DNA of 64,000 nucleotides from Azomonas tarimensis (lineage in GTDB: Bacteria; Pseudomonadota; Gammaproteobacteria; Pseudomonadales; Pseudomonadaceae). Position numbers and translations under genes: made by a program. The stretch lies in assembly GCF_042648805.1 (NCBI RefSeq), contig NZ_JBHRXZ010000024.1, positions 124,001 through 188,000 of the forward strand, read 5' to 3'. Below the pieces are notes generated by a model. That model searched no databases. It had not been told where the DNA came from and saw only the letters and a list, made by a program, of their open reading frames with translations. Below are positions 9,633-17,538 of the stretch, one piece after another (the stretch's first letter is position 1; the number at the start of each line of letters is the position of its first letter).

Positions 9633-10535
9633 TTAGGCATCGCCAGTTCGCCAGCCCCCCTGGACTGCCTCTACCCGCTTTTCCTCGATCAGATCGCGCA
9701 ACTGCTTTTCATACTCTTCGGCCGGCCCGGTCAAGTCCAGGATGATCTCGACCCGCCGATTGACGGCACGGGTTTCAGGCGTATCGTTGCTCGCTCGCGG
9801 TCGCGTATCGGCGAAACCCTGGACCCGCAACCGGTTTGCCTCTACCAGCTCGCTGGCCAGCAACGCGTTGGCGACAGATGAAGCACGCGCCGCGGAAAGA
9901 TCCCAATTCGAGCGGAATCGAGGTGTATTGATCTGCATGTTGTCGCTATGCCCCTCGATGGAGATTTCCCCAGGCAGTTGGGCCAGCACATCGGCAATGC
10001 GATCGAGCATGTCGTAAAACGCGTGGGTCATGTCCGCCGAACCGGACGGGAAAGCGCCCTTTTCTTCCACGCGAATGATGATCCGCTTGCGGTCGTGATC
10101 GAGCTGGAGAAACCCTTCGCGCAGTTCCTCCGCCAGCACTTGTTGCAGCACCTCGAGGCTGACCTCGATCTGCTCGCGGGTGATCTGCTCGACCAGGCTC
10201 TCGATGTCGGTCTCGGTGCGCCCTCGCAGCGTATCCAATTGCGGTGCCTGCTCGGTCGTATCCTGCAGCACGTTGTCGACCAGCGTGGGTTCCGGCTTGC
10301 CAGGGGAGAACTTGTCGAAGATCGGACTGGTGCCCATGGGCACCTCCATTGCCGGAACCTCCCTCTGCACACCAAATGCCTTGGAGAGCTCAGCGGCAAT
10401 CTGTCGAAACTTCATCGCGTCGATTTCGGAGAAAGACAGGAGCAATACGAAAAAGCACATCAACAGTGACATCAGATCCGCGAAGGTCATGACCCAGGCG
10501 GGCATGCCCGGCTTCTCTTCCTCCGGCAGATCCAT
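9633..10535 (-). CDS. pomB: Flagellar stator protein of the PomB/MotB family
   Basis: This 300-residue protein has one transmembrane helix starting PAWVMTFADLMSLLMCFFVL with the essential ion-binding Asp20. A linker follows, then a C-terminal OmpA-like peptidoglycan-binding domain (about 165-270; SIEGHSDNMQI, NRRVEIILD). The helix and the following SFSEID...KFRQIA are far closer to Vibrio PomB than to E. coli MotB, suggesting a Na+-type stator. The start ATG overlaps the pomA stop by one base (TGATG); a GTG one codon upstream is possible. Confidence 0.9.
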   Translation of the reverse strand: MDLPEEEKPGMPAWVMTFADLMSLLMCFFVLLLSFSEIDAMKFRQIAAELSKAFGVQREVPAMEVPMGTSPIFDKFSPGKPEPTLVDNVLQDTTEQAPQLDTLRGRTETDIESLVEQITREQIEVSLEVLQQVLAEELREGFLQLDHDRKRIIIRVEEKGAFPSGSADMTHAFYDMLDRIADVLAQLPGEISIEGHSDNMQINTPRFRSNWDLSAARASSVANALLASELVEANRLRVQGFADTRPRASNDTPETRAVNRRVEIILDLTGPAEEYEKQLRDLIEEKRVEAVQGGWRTGDA

Positions 10536-11311
10536 CACGCCTGCTCCGCCGCCGCGGCGCCCGCCTTCTCACGCTTGTCTGGCGGCAGGTAACTGCCGAG
10601 CAATTGCTCGATCACCCTTGGGTTGATGCCCTCCTGGATGGCCAGCACGGCGTCGATCCACAACGCCTGCATGCGCGCCTCTTCGGTCATGCGCAGGTTG
10701 AGCTTGTCGGCAATTGGAATGCATATCATGGTTGCCAGCATCGCACCGTACAGGGTGGTCAACAGGGCCACCGCCATCGCCGGACCGATGGCCTTGGGAT
10801 CCTCCATGTTCGAGAGCATCTGAACCAGGCCGATCAAGGTCCCGATCATGCCCATCGCCGGACCCACGTCGCCAAGCGCGGTGAAGATCTTCGCGCCCCA
10901 CCGGTTGCGGTCCAGGGTCATCAGGCGCTCCTTCTCCAGGATCGACCTCACCGTTTCCTGGGGATGGCCATCGATGAGCAACTGGATGCCCGTCTTGAGA
11001 AATGGCGAACTGATCTCCTTGTCTTCCAGGGCCAGCAGGCCCTGCTTGCGCGCCACATTGGAGAGTTCGATCAGTTCGTTGATGGTCGCCTCGGTATCCG
11101 GCAAACGAAAGAAAAACGCTCGCCCTGCCACCTTTATCGCCCCGATGAACTGAGCCAGGCTGAATTTGGCAAGCACGACGAACAGGCTTCCCCCCAGCAC
11201 GATCAGCAGCGACGGCGCGTTGACGAAGGTATCGGAAGAAGCGCCCAGCAGGATTGCCGCTGTGATGATGCCGATAGCACCAAGCAGGCCAATGAGTGTG
11301 GCGATGTCCAC
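10535..11311 (-). CDS. pomA: Flagellar stator protein of the PomA/MotA family
   Basis: This 258-residue protein has four predicted transmembrane helices and matches Vibrio PomA throughout (LLIVLGGSLFVVLAKF, GDVGPAMGMIGTLIGLVQML, DPKAIGPAMAVALLTTLYGA). With PomB it forms the ion-driven torque generator of the flagellum. I start at GTG 11311 (VDIATLIGLLG), preceded by GGAGA. Longer in-frame starts upstream lack a ribosome-binding site and homology. Only genes for the stator are here; the rest of the flagellar cluster in this window is about 47 kb away. Confidence 0.92.
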   Translation of the reverse strand: MDIATLIGLLGAIGIITAAILLGASSDTFVNAPSLLIVLGGSLFVVLAKFSLAQFIGAIKVAGRAFFFRLPDTEATINELIELSNVARKQGLLALEDKEISSPFLKTGIQLLIDGHPQETVRSILEKERLMTLDRNRWGAKIFTALGDVGPAMGMIGTLIGLVQMLSNMEDPKAIGPAMAVALLTTLYGAMLATMICIPIADKLNLRMTEEARMQALWIDAVLAIQEGINPRVIEQLLGSYLPPDKREKAGAAAAEQA

Positions 11312-11615
11312 ATGGTCTCCGAGAGCGAAAGTAGGGGCTGAAATGGGATCGGCGGCGAGAGCGCCGGCTGGGCTTGATCGGCCGCATTGTAAAGGCGCAT
11401 AAAACGAATGGAAACGCGATTTAGGGGCTCTGACGCCAACCAGACGACGAAATGCTTTCAAGCGATGAAAAGTCACCTCAACGCTCTCGTGTGGCCGCTG
11501 AAGCCATGGCGATCCAGAAAGAAAGACAAACCTAGAGTGCCAATATATTGGCTAATAGATCAGCCGCTAGTCGGCATCTTGTTTAAAGCGAGAGACCCAG
11601 ATACCTGGCGCACAG
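11312..11615. other. Non-coding gap between pomA and tRNA-Ser
   Basis: About 300 bp with no credible gene. It should contain the pomA promoter. A 14-bp perfect palindrome, GCCAATATATTGGC, lies at 11539-11552 in a locally AT-rich patch and could be an operator. A GCCGATCA sequence on the minus strand (near 11380) resembles a flagellar sigma28 -10 element, but I find no matching -35. Confidence 0.4.
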
Positions 11616-11617
11616 CA

Positions 11618-11649
11618 AAAAGCCCCGGGACAGCGTCCACGGGGCTTTT
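11618..11649 (-). terminator. Intrinsic terminator for tRNA-Ser
   Basis: AAAAGCCCC and GGGGCTTTT (11618-11626 and 11641-11649) form a hairpin just past the tRNA 3' end on the minus strand, followed by T-rich sequence (GGGGCTTTTTG). Confidence 0.85.
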
Positions 11650-11656
11650 CTGTGTG

Positions 11657-11746
11657 TGGCGGAGAGATAGGGATTTGAACCCTAGGTACCCGCGAAGGTA
11701 CAACGGATTTCGAATCCGTCCCGTTCGGCCACTCCGGCATCTCTCC
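11657..11746 (-). tRNA. tRNA-Ser (anticodon CGA)
   Basis: The minus strand folds into a class II tRNA. Acceptor GGAGAGA pairs with TCTCTCC. The anticodon stem CGGAT/ATCCG carries loop TTCGAAA (anticodon CGA). A long variable arm (TACCTTCGCGGGTA) and a T-arm GGTTCAAATCC follow, with an encoded CCA end. The length is 90 nt including CCA. Confidence 0.97.
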
Positions 11747-11756
11747 AGCGGCGCGC

Positions 11757-11784
11757 ATCATATCAGGTCGATGGGTTTTGTCGA
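11757..11784 (-). promoter_or_regulatory. Promoter of tRNA-Ser
   Basis: On the minus strand TCGACA (11779-11784) and TATGAT (11757-11762) are separated by 16 bp, followed by a GC-rich discriminator (GCGCGCCGC) ahead of the tRNA. This is typical of stringently controlled stable RNA promoters. Confidence 0.65.
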
Positions 11785-11834
11785 ACCCTATAAGGCAAAA
11801 TTTCTTTCCCTGCTCAAAGGGTTGCGACTGAAGA

Positions 11835-12704
11835 TCAGGCTGTCAGGCGCTCCAGCGCTTCGCGGTATTTGTCGGCAGTTCGCTTGGCAACCTCCTCTGG
11901 CACAGCCGGTGCCGGGGGCTGCTTGTTCCAACCGGTAGACTCCAGCCAGTCACGCACGAACTGCTTGTCGAAGCTAGGCGGGTTCCGACCTTCGACATAG
12001 CTGTCAGCGGGCCAGAAGCGGCTCGAATCAGGGGTCAGCACTTCATCCATGAGTGTAAGGGTGCCGTCTTCGTCCAGGCCGAATTCGAATTTGGTATCGG
12101 CAATGATGATGCCGCGGGAGGCCGCATATTCCACCGCGGCCTTGTACAGGGCGATCGAGGCGTCCTTCACCTGGGCAGCCAGCTCAGCACCGATGATGCC
12201 TTCGCAGCGCTCGTAGCTGATGTTCTCATCGTGATCGCCAACCGCGGCCTTGGTCGAAGGCGTGAAGATCGGCTCAGGCAGCCTCGAAGCCTCACGCAGG
12301 CCGGGCGGGAGGGGAATCTCACAGACGGTGCCGCTTTTCTGATACTCCTTCCAGCCGGAGCCGACCAGATACCCTCGCACGATGGCTTCAACTGCCACGG
12401 GCTTCAAACGCTTGGCAACCACCGCCCGTCCCTCGACCAGCGGAAGCTCAGCCGCCGAGACGACGTCCTCGACCCGGTCACCGGTGAAGTGGTTCGGCAC
12501 CAGCCCGGCGAGCTTGTCGAACCAGAAGCTGGAAATAGCGGTGAGGATCTTGCCTTTTTCTGGAATCGGCTCGTCCAGGATGACATCGAATGCCGAGAGC
12601 CGGTCACTGGCCACCATCAGCATCCGCTTGTCATCGATCTCGTAAAGGTCACGAACCTTGCCGGAATAGAGTTTTTTCAAGCTGAGGGCGGTTGGCGTGG
12701 TCAT
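11835..12704 (-). CDS. purC: SAICAR synthetase, long form (purine biosynthesis)
   Basis: The enzyme ligates aspartate to CAIR in purine synthesis. Family motifs are clear: LYSGKVRDLYEID near the N-terminus, SDRLSAFDVILDEPIPEKG, VEAIVRGYLVGSGWKEY, IIIADTKFEFGLDEDG and LTPDSSRFWPAD. At 289 residues it belongs to the longer bacterial/yeast-like class, whereas the usual pseudomonad PurC is about 236 residues. I start at ATG 12704; an in-frame ATG at 12719 is an alternative, and neither has a clear Shine-Dalgarno. It lies downstream of bamC, 64 bp away. Confidence 0.93.
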   Translation of the reverse strand: MTTPTALSLKKLYSGKVRDLYEIDDKRMLMVASDRLSAFDVILDEPIPEKGKILTAISSFWFDKLAGLVPNHFTGDRVEDVVSAAELPLVEGRAVVAKRLKPVAVEAIVRGYLVGSGWKEYQKSGTVCEIPLPPGLREASRLPEPIFTPSTKAAVGDHDENISYERCEGIIGAELAAQVKDASIALYKAAVEYAASRGIIIADTKFEFGLDEDGTLTLMDEVLTPDSSRFWPADSYVEGRNPPSFDKQFVRDWLESTGWNKQPPAPAVPEEVAKRTADKYREALERLTA

Positions 12705-12768
12705 GAAGGGGGTCCGCATTGATCAGGAAAGGACAGACGAACCAAAGGCTCGCCTGTCAGGGAGCGAG

Positions 12769-13854
12769 TCAGCCGAGGTTCTGCTGGATAAGCTGCAGGA
12801 CGCGCCGAGACACCTCGGCAGGTGCCAGGGTGTCGAGATCATCCTGAACCGAGACCTGAACGCCTTCGGCCGATTCGACCAGACGAACCTGGACACGCTC
12901 CGCCTCGGCTTCGGTGCGGCCGCCTCCGAGCAGTCGGCGGAAAAAGCCCGGTCGTGCACCCGGATCCTCAGCACCTTCTGCCAGATTGAGGTAGTACACA
13001 CCCAGGCTGCGATTGAGGTCGTCGACGCGCACGTCGGCGCTCTGCAGCGCCCTGCCGATGCTCGACCAGGCACGATCGAAGTCGGAGTCCAGTTGCAGCA
13101 GAGGGTTACCGCTGGCGTCGCTCACCATATGCACGCGGCTCGGCGCGTCGAACTGGCGCTCGGCCAGTAGCGACACGGAGTCGCCCAGGTCGGTACTACG
13201 CGCCAGGCTGACTTGCAGTTCGTCAAGGACTGCAGTATCGAAGCCCTGATGTCCGGCTGTTTCCGCCCAGGACCGTGCCTCATCGCTGCCTACAGGGCGC
13301 TGTGCGCTCAGAACATGGATTTCGCTGGCGTTGCGCTGAACGCCCGGCTCAATACGCACCCGGACTCGCGACTCGCGGTCTGCTGGCGCGACCTGGCGCA
13401 ACGCCGGGTTGAGCTCGCTGGCTGGCTGCCAGGCGGTGATCAGCTCACCTGTCTCGGGATGCTCTTCAGCGATGCGAAACCCGTTGTCCTGCAGGAACTG
13501 CCGAGTGGCGGTCCAGATCTGGGCAGGCGCCCGCAAGGCCACCAGCCAGCGGTCATCATCGGACGTCTCCAGGCTGAAATCGCTGGCATCGGCAAGTTGC
13601 AGGCGCTGCGGGCGCGGCACCTCGAAGCGTCCACCGTTCGAGCGGGCATCAGCCACCTGATGAGGAATCGGCAGCAGGGGCTCCAGCGGACGAACTTCGA
13701 CGCCCTGGGGAATCTGCATGGGAGGGCGCTGGGACGCGGCCAGGTAGTCACTGCCACGATCGCGAAAATATCCATCGCCACCCCACAGCCAGCCGCAGCC
13801 GCCAAGACTGGAGACAACGACAGCTAGGGTTGAGAGTCCGGCCAGTCGCTTCAT
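12769..13854 (-). CDS. bamC: Outer membrane assembly lipoprotein BamC (NlpB)
   Basis: This 361-residue lipoprotein has signal peptide and lipobox LGGC (Cys20). A flexible N-terminal region (residues about 21-90) precedes two helix-grip domains (about 95-220 and 230-350). BamC is an accessory subunit of the Bam complex that inserts beta-barrel proteins. Its start overlaps the dapA stop (ATGA), the standard dapA-bamC pair of gammaproteobacteria. Confidence 0.93.
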   Translation of the reverse strand: MKRLAGLSTLAVVVSSLGGCGWLWGGDGYFRDRGSDYLAASQRPPMQIPQGVEVRPLEPLLPIPHQVADARSNGGRFEVPRPQRLQLADASDFSLETSDDDRWLVALRAPAQIWTATRQFLQDNGFRIAEEHPETGELITAWQPASELNPALRQVAPADRESRVRVRIEPGVQRNASEIHVLSAQRPVGSDEARSWAETAGHQGFDTAVLDELQVSLARSTDLGDSVSLLAERQFDAPSRVHMVSDASGNPLLQLDSDFDRAWSSIGRALQSADVRVDDLNRSLGVYYLNLAEGAEDPGARPGFFRRLLGGGRTEAEAERVQVRLVESAEGVQVSVQDDLDTLAPAEVSRRVLQLIQQNLG

Positions 13855-14741
13855 GCGTTTTCCTTAATGATCAAGCCGAATTCACGCATCGCCTGCAGCA
13901 AGGGTGTCTGGCATGGGCTGCTCAGCCAGGTCAGAGGCAGGCGGATGCCTTCCGGGATCAAACCCATCTGGTGCAGCGCCCACTTGACCGGAATAGGGTT
14001 GGATTCGAGAAAGAGGGTCTTGTGCAGCGGCATCAGCCGCTCGTTGATCGCACGGGCCTTCTCTGCCTCCCCGGCCATGGCGGCGACACACAGATCGCTC
14101 ATTGCCCGAGGCGCTATGTTCGCGGTCACCGAGATGTTTCCTTTGCCACCCATGAGCATCAGCTCCACGGCGGTCGGATCATCCCCGGAATAGACCAGGA
14201 ACTCCGGCGCAACGCGGTCCAGGATCTCCCGAGCGCGGTCGAGGTCACCGGTTGCTTCCTTGATACCGATGATGTTCGGAACTTCGGAGAGGCGCACAAC
14301 AGTGTCGGGCAACATGTCGCAGACCGTACGGCCCGGCACGTTATAGAGGATCTGCGGAATGGCGACCGCTTCGGCGATATGCCGGAAATGCTGGTAGAGC
14401 CCTTCCTGGGTAGGCTTGTTGTAGTAGGGAGTGACCAGCAGACAGGCATCCGCACCGACAGCCTTGGCCGCCCGGGTAAGCTCGACCGACTCGCGCGTGG
14501 AGTTGCCACCGGTTCCAGCAATCACCGGAATACGGCCAGCCACTTGGTCCACCACCCGACGGATCGCTTCGACGTGCTCAGCCACGTCCAGCGTAGCCGA
14601 CTCACCAGTGGTACCGACCGCGACGATCGCATGGGTTCCTTCCTGCAAATGGAAATCCACGAGCGTTGCCAGGCTGCTCCAGTCCAGGCCACCTTGCGCA
14701 TCCATGGGCGTGACCAGTGCCACCATACTGCCCGCAATCAT
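13851..14741 (-). CDS. dapA: 4-hydroxy-tetrahydrodipicolinate synthase
   Basis: DapA condenses pyruvate and aspartate semialdehyde, the first committed step to lysine and diaminopimelate. The 296-residue product from ATG 14741 (GAGGTAGCGGGG upstream) has GTTGES (43-48), Tyr133 in YNVPGRT and the Schiff-base Lys161 in IGIKEATGD. The longer frame upstream lacks homology. It overlaps bamC by 4 bp and is divergent from gcvR. Confidence 0.97.
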   Translation of the reverse strand: MIAGSMVALVTPMDAQGGLDWSSLATLVDFHLQEGTHAIVAVGTTGESATLDVAEHVEAIRRVVDQVAGRIPVIAGTGGNSTRESVELTRAAKAVGADACLLVTPYYNKPTQEGLYQHFRHIAEAVAIPQILYNVPGRTVCDMLPDTVVRLSEVPNIIGIKEATGDLDRAREILDRVAPEFLVYSGDDPTAVELMLMGGKGNISVTANIAPRAMSDLCVAAMAGEAEKARAINERLMPLHKTLFLESNPIPVKWALHQMGLIPEGIRLPLTWLSSPCQTPLLQAMREFGLIIKENA

Positions 14742-14942
14742 CCCCGCTACCTCTGCCGAAAAAGAGAGGCGTAATGGTACAAGGCTCCTTTGCGCTTTGC
14801 GAGTGCGCCAGAAGGGCATGACCACGGCGCGCACGGGACCTTTGCCATGTCCGGGCGAAAAGGCAAATTCCCTCGGCCGAGCAATTTCGATACCCTCTCC
14901 TGCTGTCGCTCCGCCCGCCGAATCGATTCAATAGGACAATGC

Positions 14943-15500
14943 ATGGTTACCCCACCCGTTCGCGAACAGTTCCTCGTCATCAGCGCCCTGGGACCGAACC
15001 CCATGGAGCTCGCCACAGTGCTGTCTCGCACCTGCGCCGAGCATCGCTGTGCCGTGGACAGCACCCGCCTGACCCGCCATGGCGAATACAGCGCGCTGGT
15101 ACTGCAGGTGTCGGGTAGCTGGGATGCATTGGCACGTATGGAGTCTGCCGTGCCAGTGCTGGCGAAGAAGCACGGCCTGCGCACCAGCGTCATCCGTAGC
15201 GCGGGCGTAGAGCATCGCCCCCAATCGCTCCCCTATGTCGCCTATGTGAGCGCAGTGTACCGGCCCGACATCATCAGCGAGCTGTGCCAGTTCTTTTACG
15301 ACCATCAGGTCGAGCTGGAGAGCATTACCAGCGATACCTACCTCGCCCCGCAAACCGGCGGCACCATGCTTAACGCGACGCTGACGGTGATCCTCCCGCC
15401 GAACACCCAGATCAGTTGGCTGCGCGACCAGTTCCTCGATTTCGCCGATGCGCTGAACCTGGACGCACTGATCGAGCCCTGGCGTCCGCAGACGCCCTGA
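14943..15500 (+). CDS. gcvR: Glycine cleavage system transcriptional repressor (GcvR-type double ACT protein)
   Basis: This 185-residue protein has two ACT domains: about 8-80, FLVISALGPNPMELATVLSR, and about 95-175, VSAVYRPDIISELCQFFYDH. It matches GcvR, which in E. coli binds glycine and blocks the GcvA activator. I start at ATG 14943. It is divergent from dapA and followed by bcp, the same order I recall for P. aeruginosa. DNA binding is not expected from the sequence itself. Confidence 0.88.
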   Translation: MVTPPVREQFLVISALGPNPMELATVLSRTCAEHRCAVDSTRLTRHGEYSALVLQVSGSWDALARMESAVPVLAKKHGLRTSVIRSAGVEHRPQSLPYVAYVSAVYRPDIISELCQFFYDHQVELESITSDTYLAPQTGGTMLNATLTVILPPNTQISWLRDQFLDFADALNLDALIEPWRPQTP

Positions 15501-15516
15501 CATGGAGTATCCAACA

Positions 15517-15990
15517 ATGATTGCGCTGGAGCAGAAGGTCCCCTCGTTCTCCGCACAGGCCACCAGCGGGCTGCTGGTCAGTCTCGACGCACTCGAAGGC
15601 AAGCAGGTGGTCCTGTATTTCTACCCCAAGGACAGCACGCCGGGATGCACGACCCAGGGGCAGGGCTTTCGCGATCAGCATGCGGCCTTTGAAGCCGCCA
15701 ACACGCTGGTGTTCGGCGTCTCCCGAGACGGACTCAAGAGCCACGAGAACTTCAAGGCCAAGCAGGGCTTTCCCTTCGAGCTGATCTCGGACCGCGACGA
15801 GGCACTCTGCCAGCTCTTCGAAGTGATCAAGCTGAAAAAGCTCTATGGCAAGGAATACATGGGCATCGAGCGCAGCACCTTTCTCATCGACCGCAAGGGT
15901 GTACTGCAGCGTGAATGGCGAGGTGTGAAGGTCCCCGGGCATGTCGATGCGGTGCTGGAAGCCGCCCGCCAGCTGAACGCCGCCAACTGA
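15517..15990 (+). CDS. bcp: Peroxiredoxin of the Bcp/PrxQ family
   Basis: This 157-residue thioredoxin-fold peroxidase reduces H2O2 and organic hydroperoxides. The peroxidatic Cys44 sits in YPKDSTPGCTTQGQGF. The resolving cysteine five residues later, as in E. coli Bcp, is absent (Gly instead), so it likely works as a 1-Cys or atypical enzyme; another Cys is in ALCQLF. I choose ATG 15517 because GGAG sits 9 bases upstream; ATG 15502 would add five residues. It follows gcvR by 16 bp. Confidence 0.93.
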   Translation: MIALEQKVPSFSAQATSGLLVSLDALEGKQVVLYFYPKDSTPGCTTQGQGFRDQHAAFEAANTLVFGVSRDGLKSHENFKAKQGFPFELISDRDEALCQLFEVIKLKKLYGKEYMGIERSTFLIDRKGVLQREWRGVKVPGHVDAVLEAARQLNAAN

Positions 15991-15997
15991 CGCATCA

Positions 15998-16022
15998 GTC
16001 GTGCCGACTGGAGCGGCACGAC
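15998..16022. terminator. Hairpin between convergent bcp and the permease gene
   Basis: GTCGTGCC (15998-16005) pairs with GGCACGAC (16015-16022) immediately after the bcp stop. Neither strand has a good T-run, so it is a 3'-end structure or weak terminator. Confidence 0.45.
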
Positions 16023-16037
16023 CATCGAGGGCTGGAT

Positions 16038-17114
16038 TCAGAGCGAGTCTGCCGTCTCGATCTGTGGATTCCCCCTCGGCCAAGCGTCCAGCACAGCCTT
16101 GAACAACGTGGCCAGGGGAATGGCAAAGAAGATTCCCCAGAAGCCCCACAGCCCCCCGAACAGCAGCACCGCACAGATGATCACCACCGGGTGGAGATTC
16201 ACCGCCTCGGAGAAGAGCAGCGGAACCAGTACGTTGCCATCGAGCGCCTGGAGGATGGCGTAGACCACCATCAGGTAGATGAACTGATCTCCCCAGCCCC
16301 ACTGGAAAAAACCTATCAAGGCGATGGGAACGGTCACCACCACAGCCCCGACATAAGGCACCACCACCGAAAAACCCACCAGCAATGCCAGCAGCATGGC
16401 GTAGTTCAGGCCCATGAGGGCGAACGAGAAATAAGCCACGACGGCGCAGATCAGGATCTCGATGGCCTTGCCACGGATGTAGTTGGCGATCTGCCGGTTC
16501 ATCTCCAGCGCCACCTGGGTAATGAGCGTGCGCTCCTGAGGAAGGTAACTGCGAAACCAGCGCCCGATCTGCTTTCTGTCCATGAGAAAGAAAAACACCA
16601 GAATTGGCACCAGCACCAGATAGATCACCGCATTCATCAGAATCGGCAGGCTGGACAGGGAAAAGGACAGCATCACCTGGCCCAGCCGCCCGAGCTCACC
16701 GCGCGCCGAGTCGATTCCACGCAACACCTGCTCGTCGGTGATCAATTGCGGATAGCGCTCCGGCAGAAGCAGCAACAGGTCCTGCCAATCGCGCAACATG
16801 CGCGGCAGCTCGTTGAACAAGGTAAACAGCTGCTGCCAGAGCAGCGGTAACAGCACCAGCAGGATCGCCATCAGGATGCCGATGAAGATGAGGAAGACCA
16901 GCCACACGGCACCGGTGTGAGGCACTCCTATTCGCTCCAGCCCATTCACCGCGCCCTGCATCAGGAACGCCAGCACCAGGCCTGCCAGCACCGGCGCGAG
17001 CATGCCGCCCAGGGTCAGAACAGCCGTAAAGCCCAACACCAGCAGCACGCCCAGCAGCACTGCCTGTTCATCTGAGAAGTAACGATGAAACCAGTTGCGA
17101 AATACCTTGATCAT
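16038..17114 (-). CDS. AI-2E/PerM family permease
   Basis: This 358-residue membrane protein has about eight hydrophobic segments and a loop between the third and fourth (about residues 90-150), the layout of the AI-2E transporter/PerM (UPF0118) family. The C-terminal GVVVP-like stretch (VVVPYVGAVVVTVPIAL) and NVLVPLLFSEAVNLHPVVI are characteristic. Members export small molecules or exchange Na+/H+, and the substrate here cannot be read from sequence. It is convergent with bcp and lies just past tusA on the same strand. A second paralogue lies at 42303-43373. Confidence 0.85.
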   Translation of the reverse strand: MIKVFRNWFHRYFSDEQAVLLGVLLVLGFTAVLTLGGMLAPVLAGLVLAFLMQGAVNGLERIGVPHTGAVWLVFLIFIGILMAILLVLLPLLWQQLFTLFNELPRMLRDWQDLLLLLPERYPQLITDEQVLRGIDSARGELGRLGQVMLSFSLSSLPILMNAVIYLVLVPILVFFFLMDRKQIGRWFRSYLPQERTLITQVALEMNRQIANYIRGKAIEILICAVVAYFSFALMGLNYAMLLALLVGFSVVVPYVGAVVVTVPIALIGFFQWGWGDQFIYLMVVYAILQALDGNVLVPLLFSEAVNLHPVVIICAVLLFGGLWGFWGIFFAIPLATLFKAVLDAWPRGNPQIETADSL

Positions 17115-17181
17115 GACTAGTTCCTACTGCCGAACCACTCGTTATGGATACCTGTTCCCTGTTGGGCATCGGCCATTGCGC

Positions 17182-17430
17182 CTAGACCTTGCGCAGCCAG
17201 TAACGATAAAGGCCTTGCTCCGCCTCTTCATGCAGCAGTTCATGGCCGGCCAGCTGGGCAAAACTGCGGAAATCCCGCTGCGAGCCGGGGTCGGTCGCGA
17301 GGACCTTTATCACCGACCCGCTGACCATTCGACTGAGCTCCAGCTTGGTTTTCAGCAAGGGCATCGGGCAATCGAGGCCTCGGGCGTCTAGCTCTGCATC
17401 CACCACGATGGACGCTGATCCGTTTGTCAT
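17182..17430 (-). CDS. TusA/SirA-like sulfur-carrier protein
   Basis: This 82-residue protein carries the family signature DARGLDCPMPLLKTK with the persulfide-forming Cys21 and the CPxP motif. TusA-like proteins shuttle sulfur to tRNA thiolation, molybdopterin or related routes. The gene order (PerM-like, TusA-like, M48 protease, nadA) is that around PA1006 of P. aeruginosa, a homologue linked to molybdenum homeostasis, so that role is more likely than 2-thiouridine synthesis. It is divergent from the protease gene. Confidence 0.88.
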   Translation of the reverse strand: MTNGSASIVVDAELDARGLDCPMPLLKTKLELSRMVSGSVIKVLATDPGSQRDFRSFAQLAGHELLHEEAEQGLYRYWLRKV

Positions 17431-17538
17431 CTCAAACCCCTGTTTATAAAGGACGCAGCATACCGATACAGCCGGGACCCTGGCCAGCCAAGCCGCCTGG
17501 GCGCTACAGTAGGTTTCTGCCTTTGCGAGTGGTACCTG

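Noticed and set aside
11370..11410. Possible FliA (sigma28) promoter for pomA
   Set aside because: The GCCGATCA -10-like sequence has no TAAAG-type -35 at the required distance.
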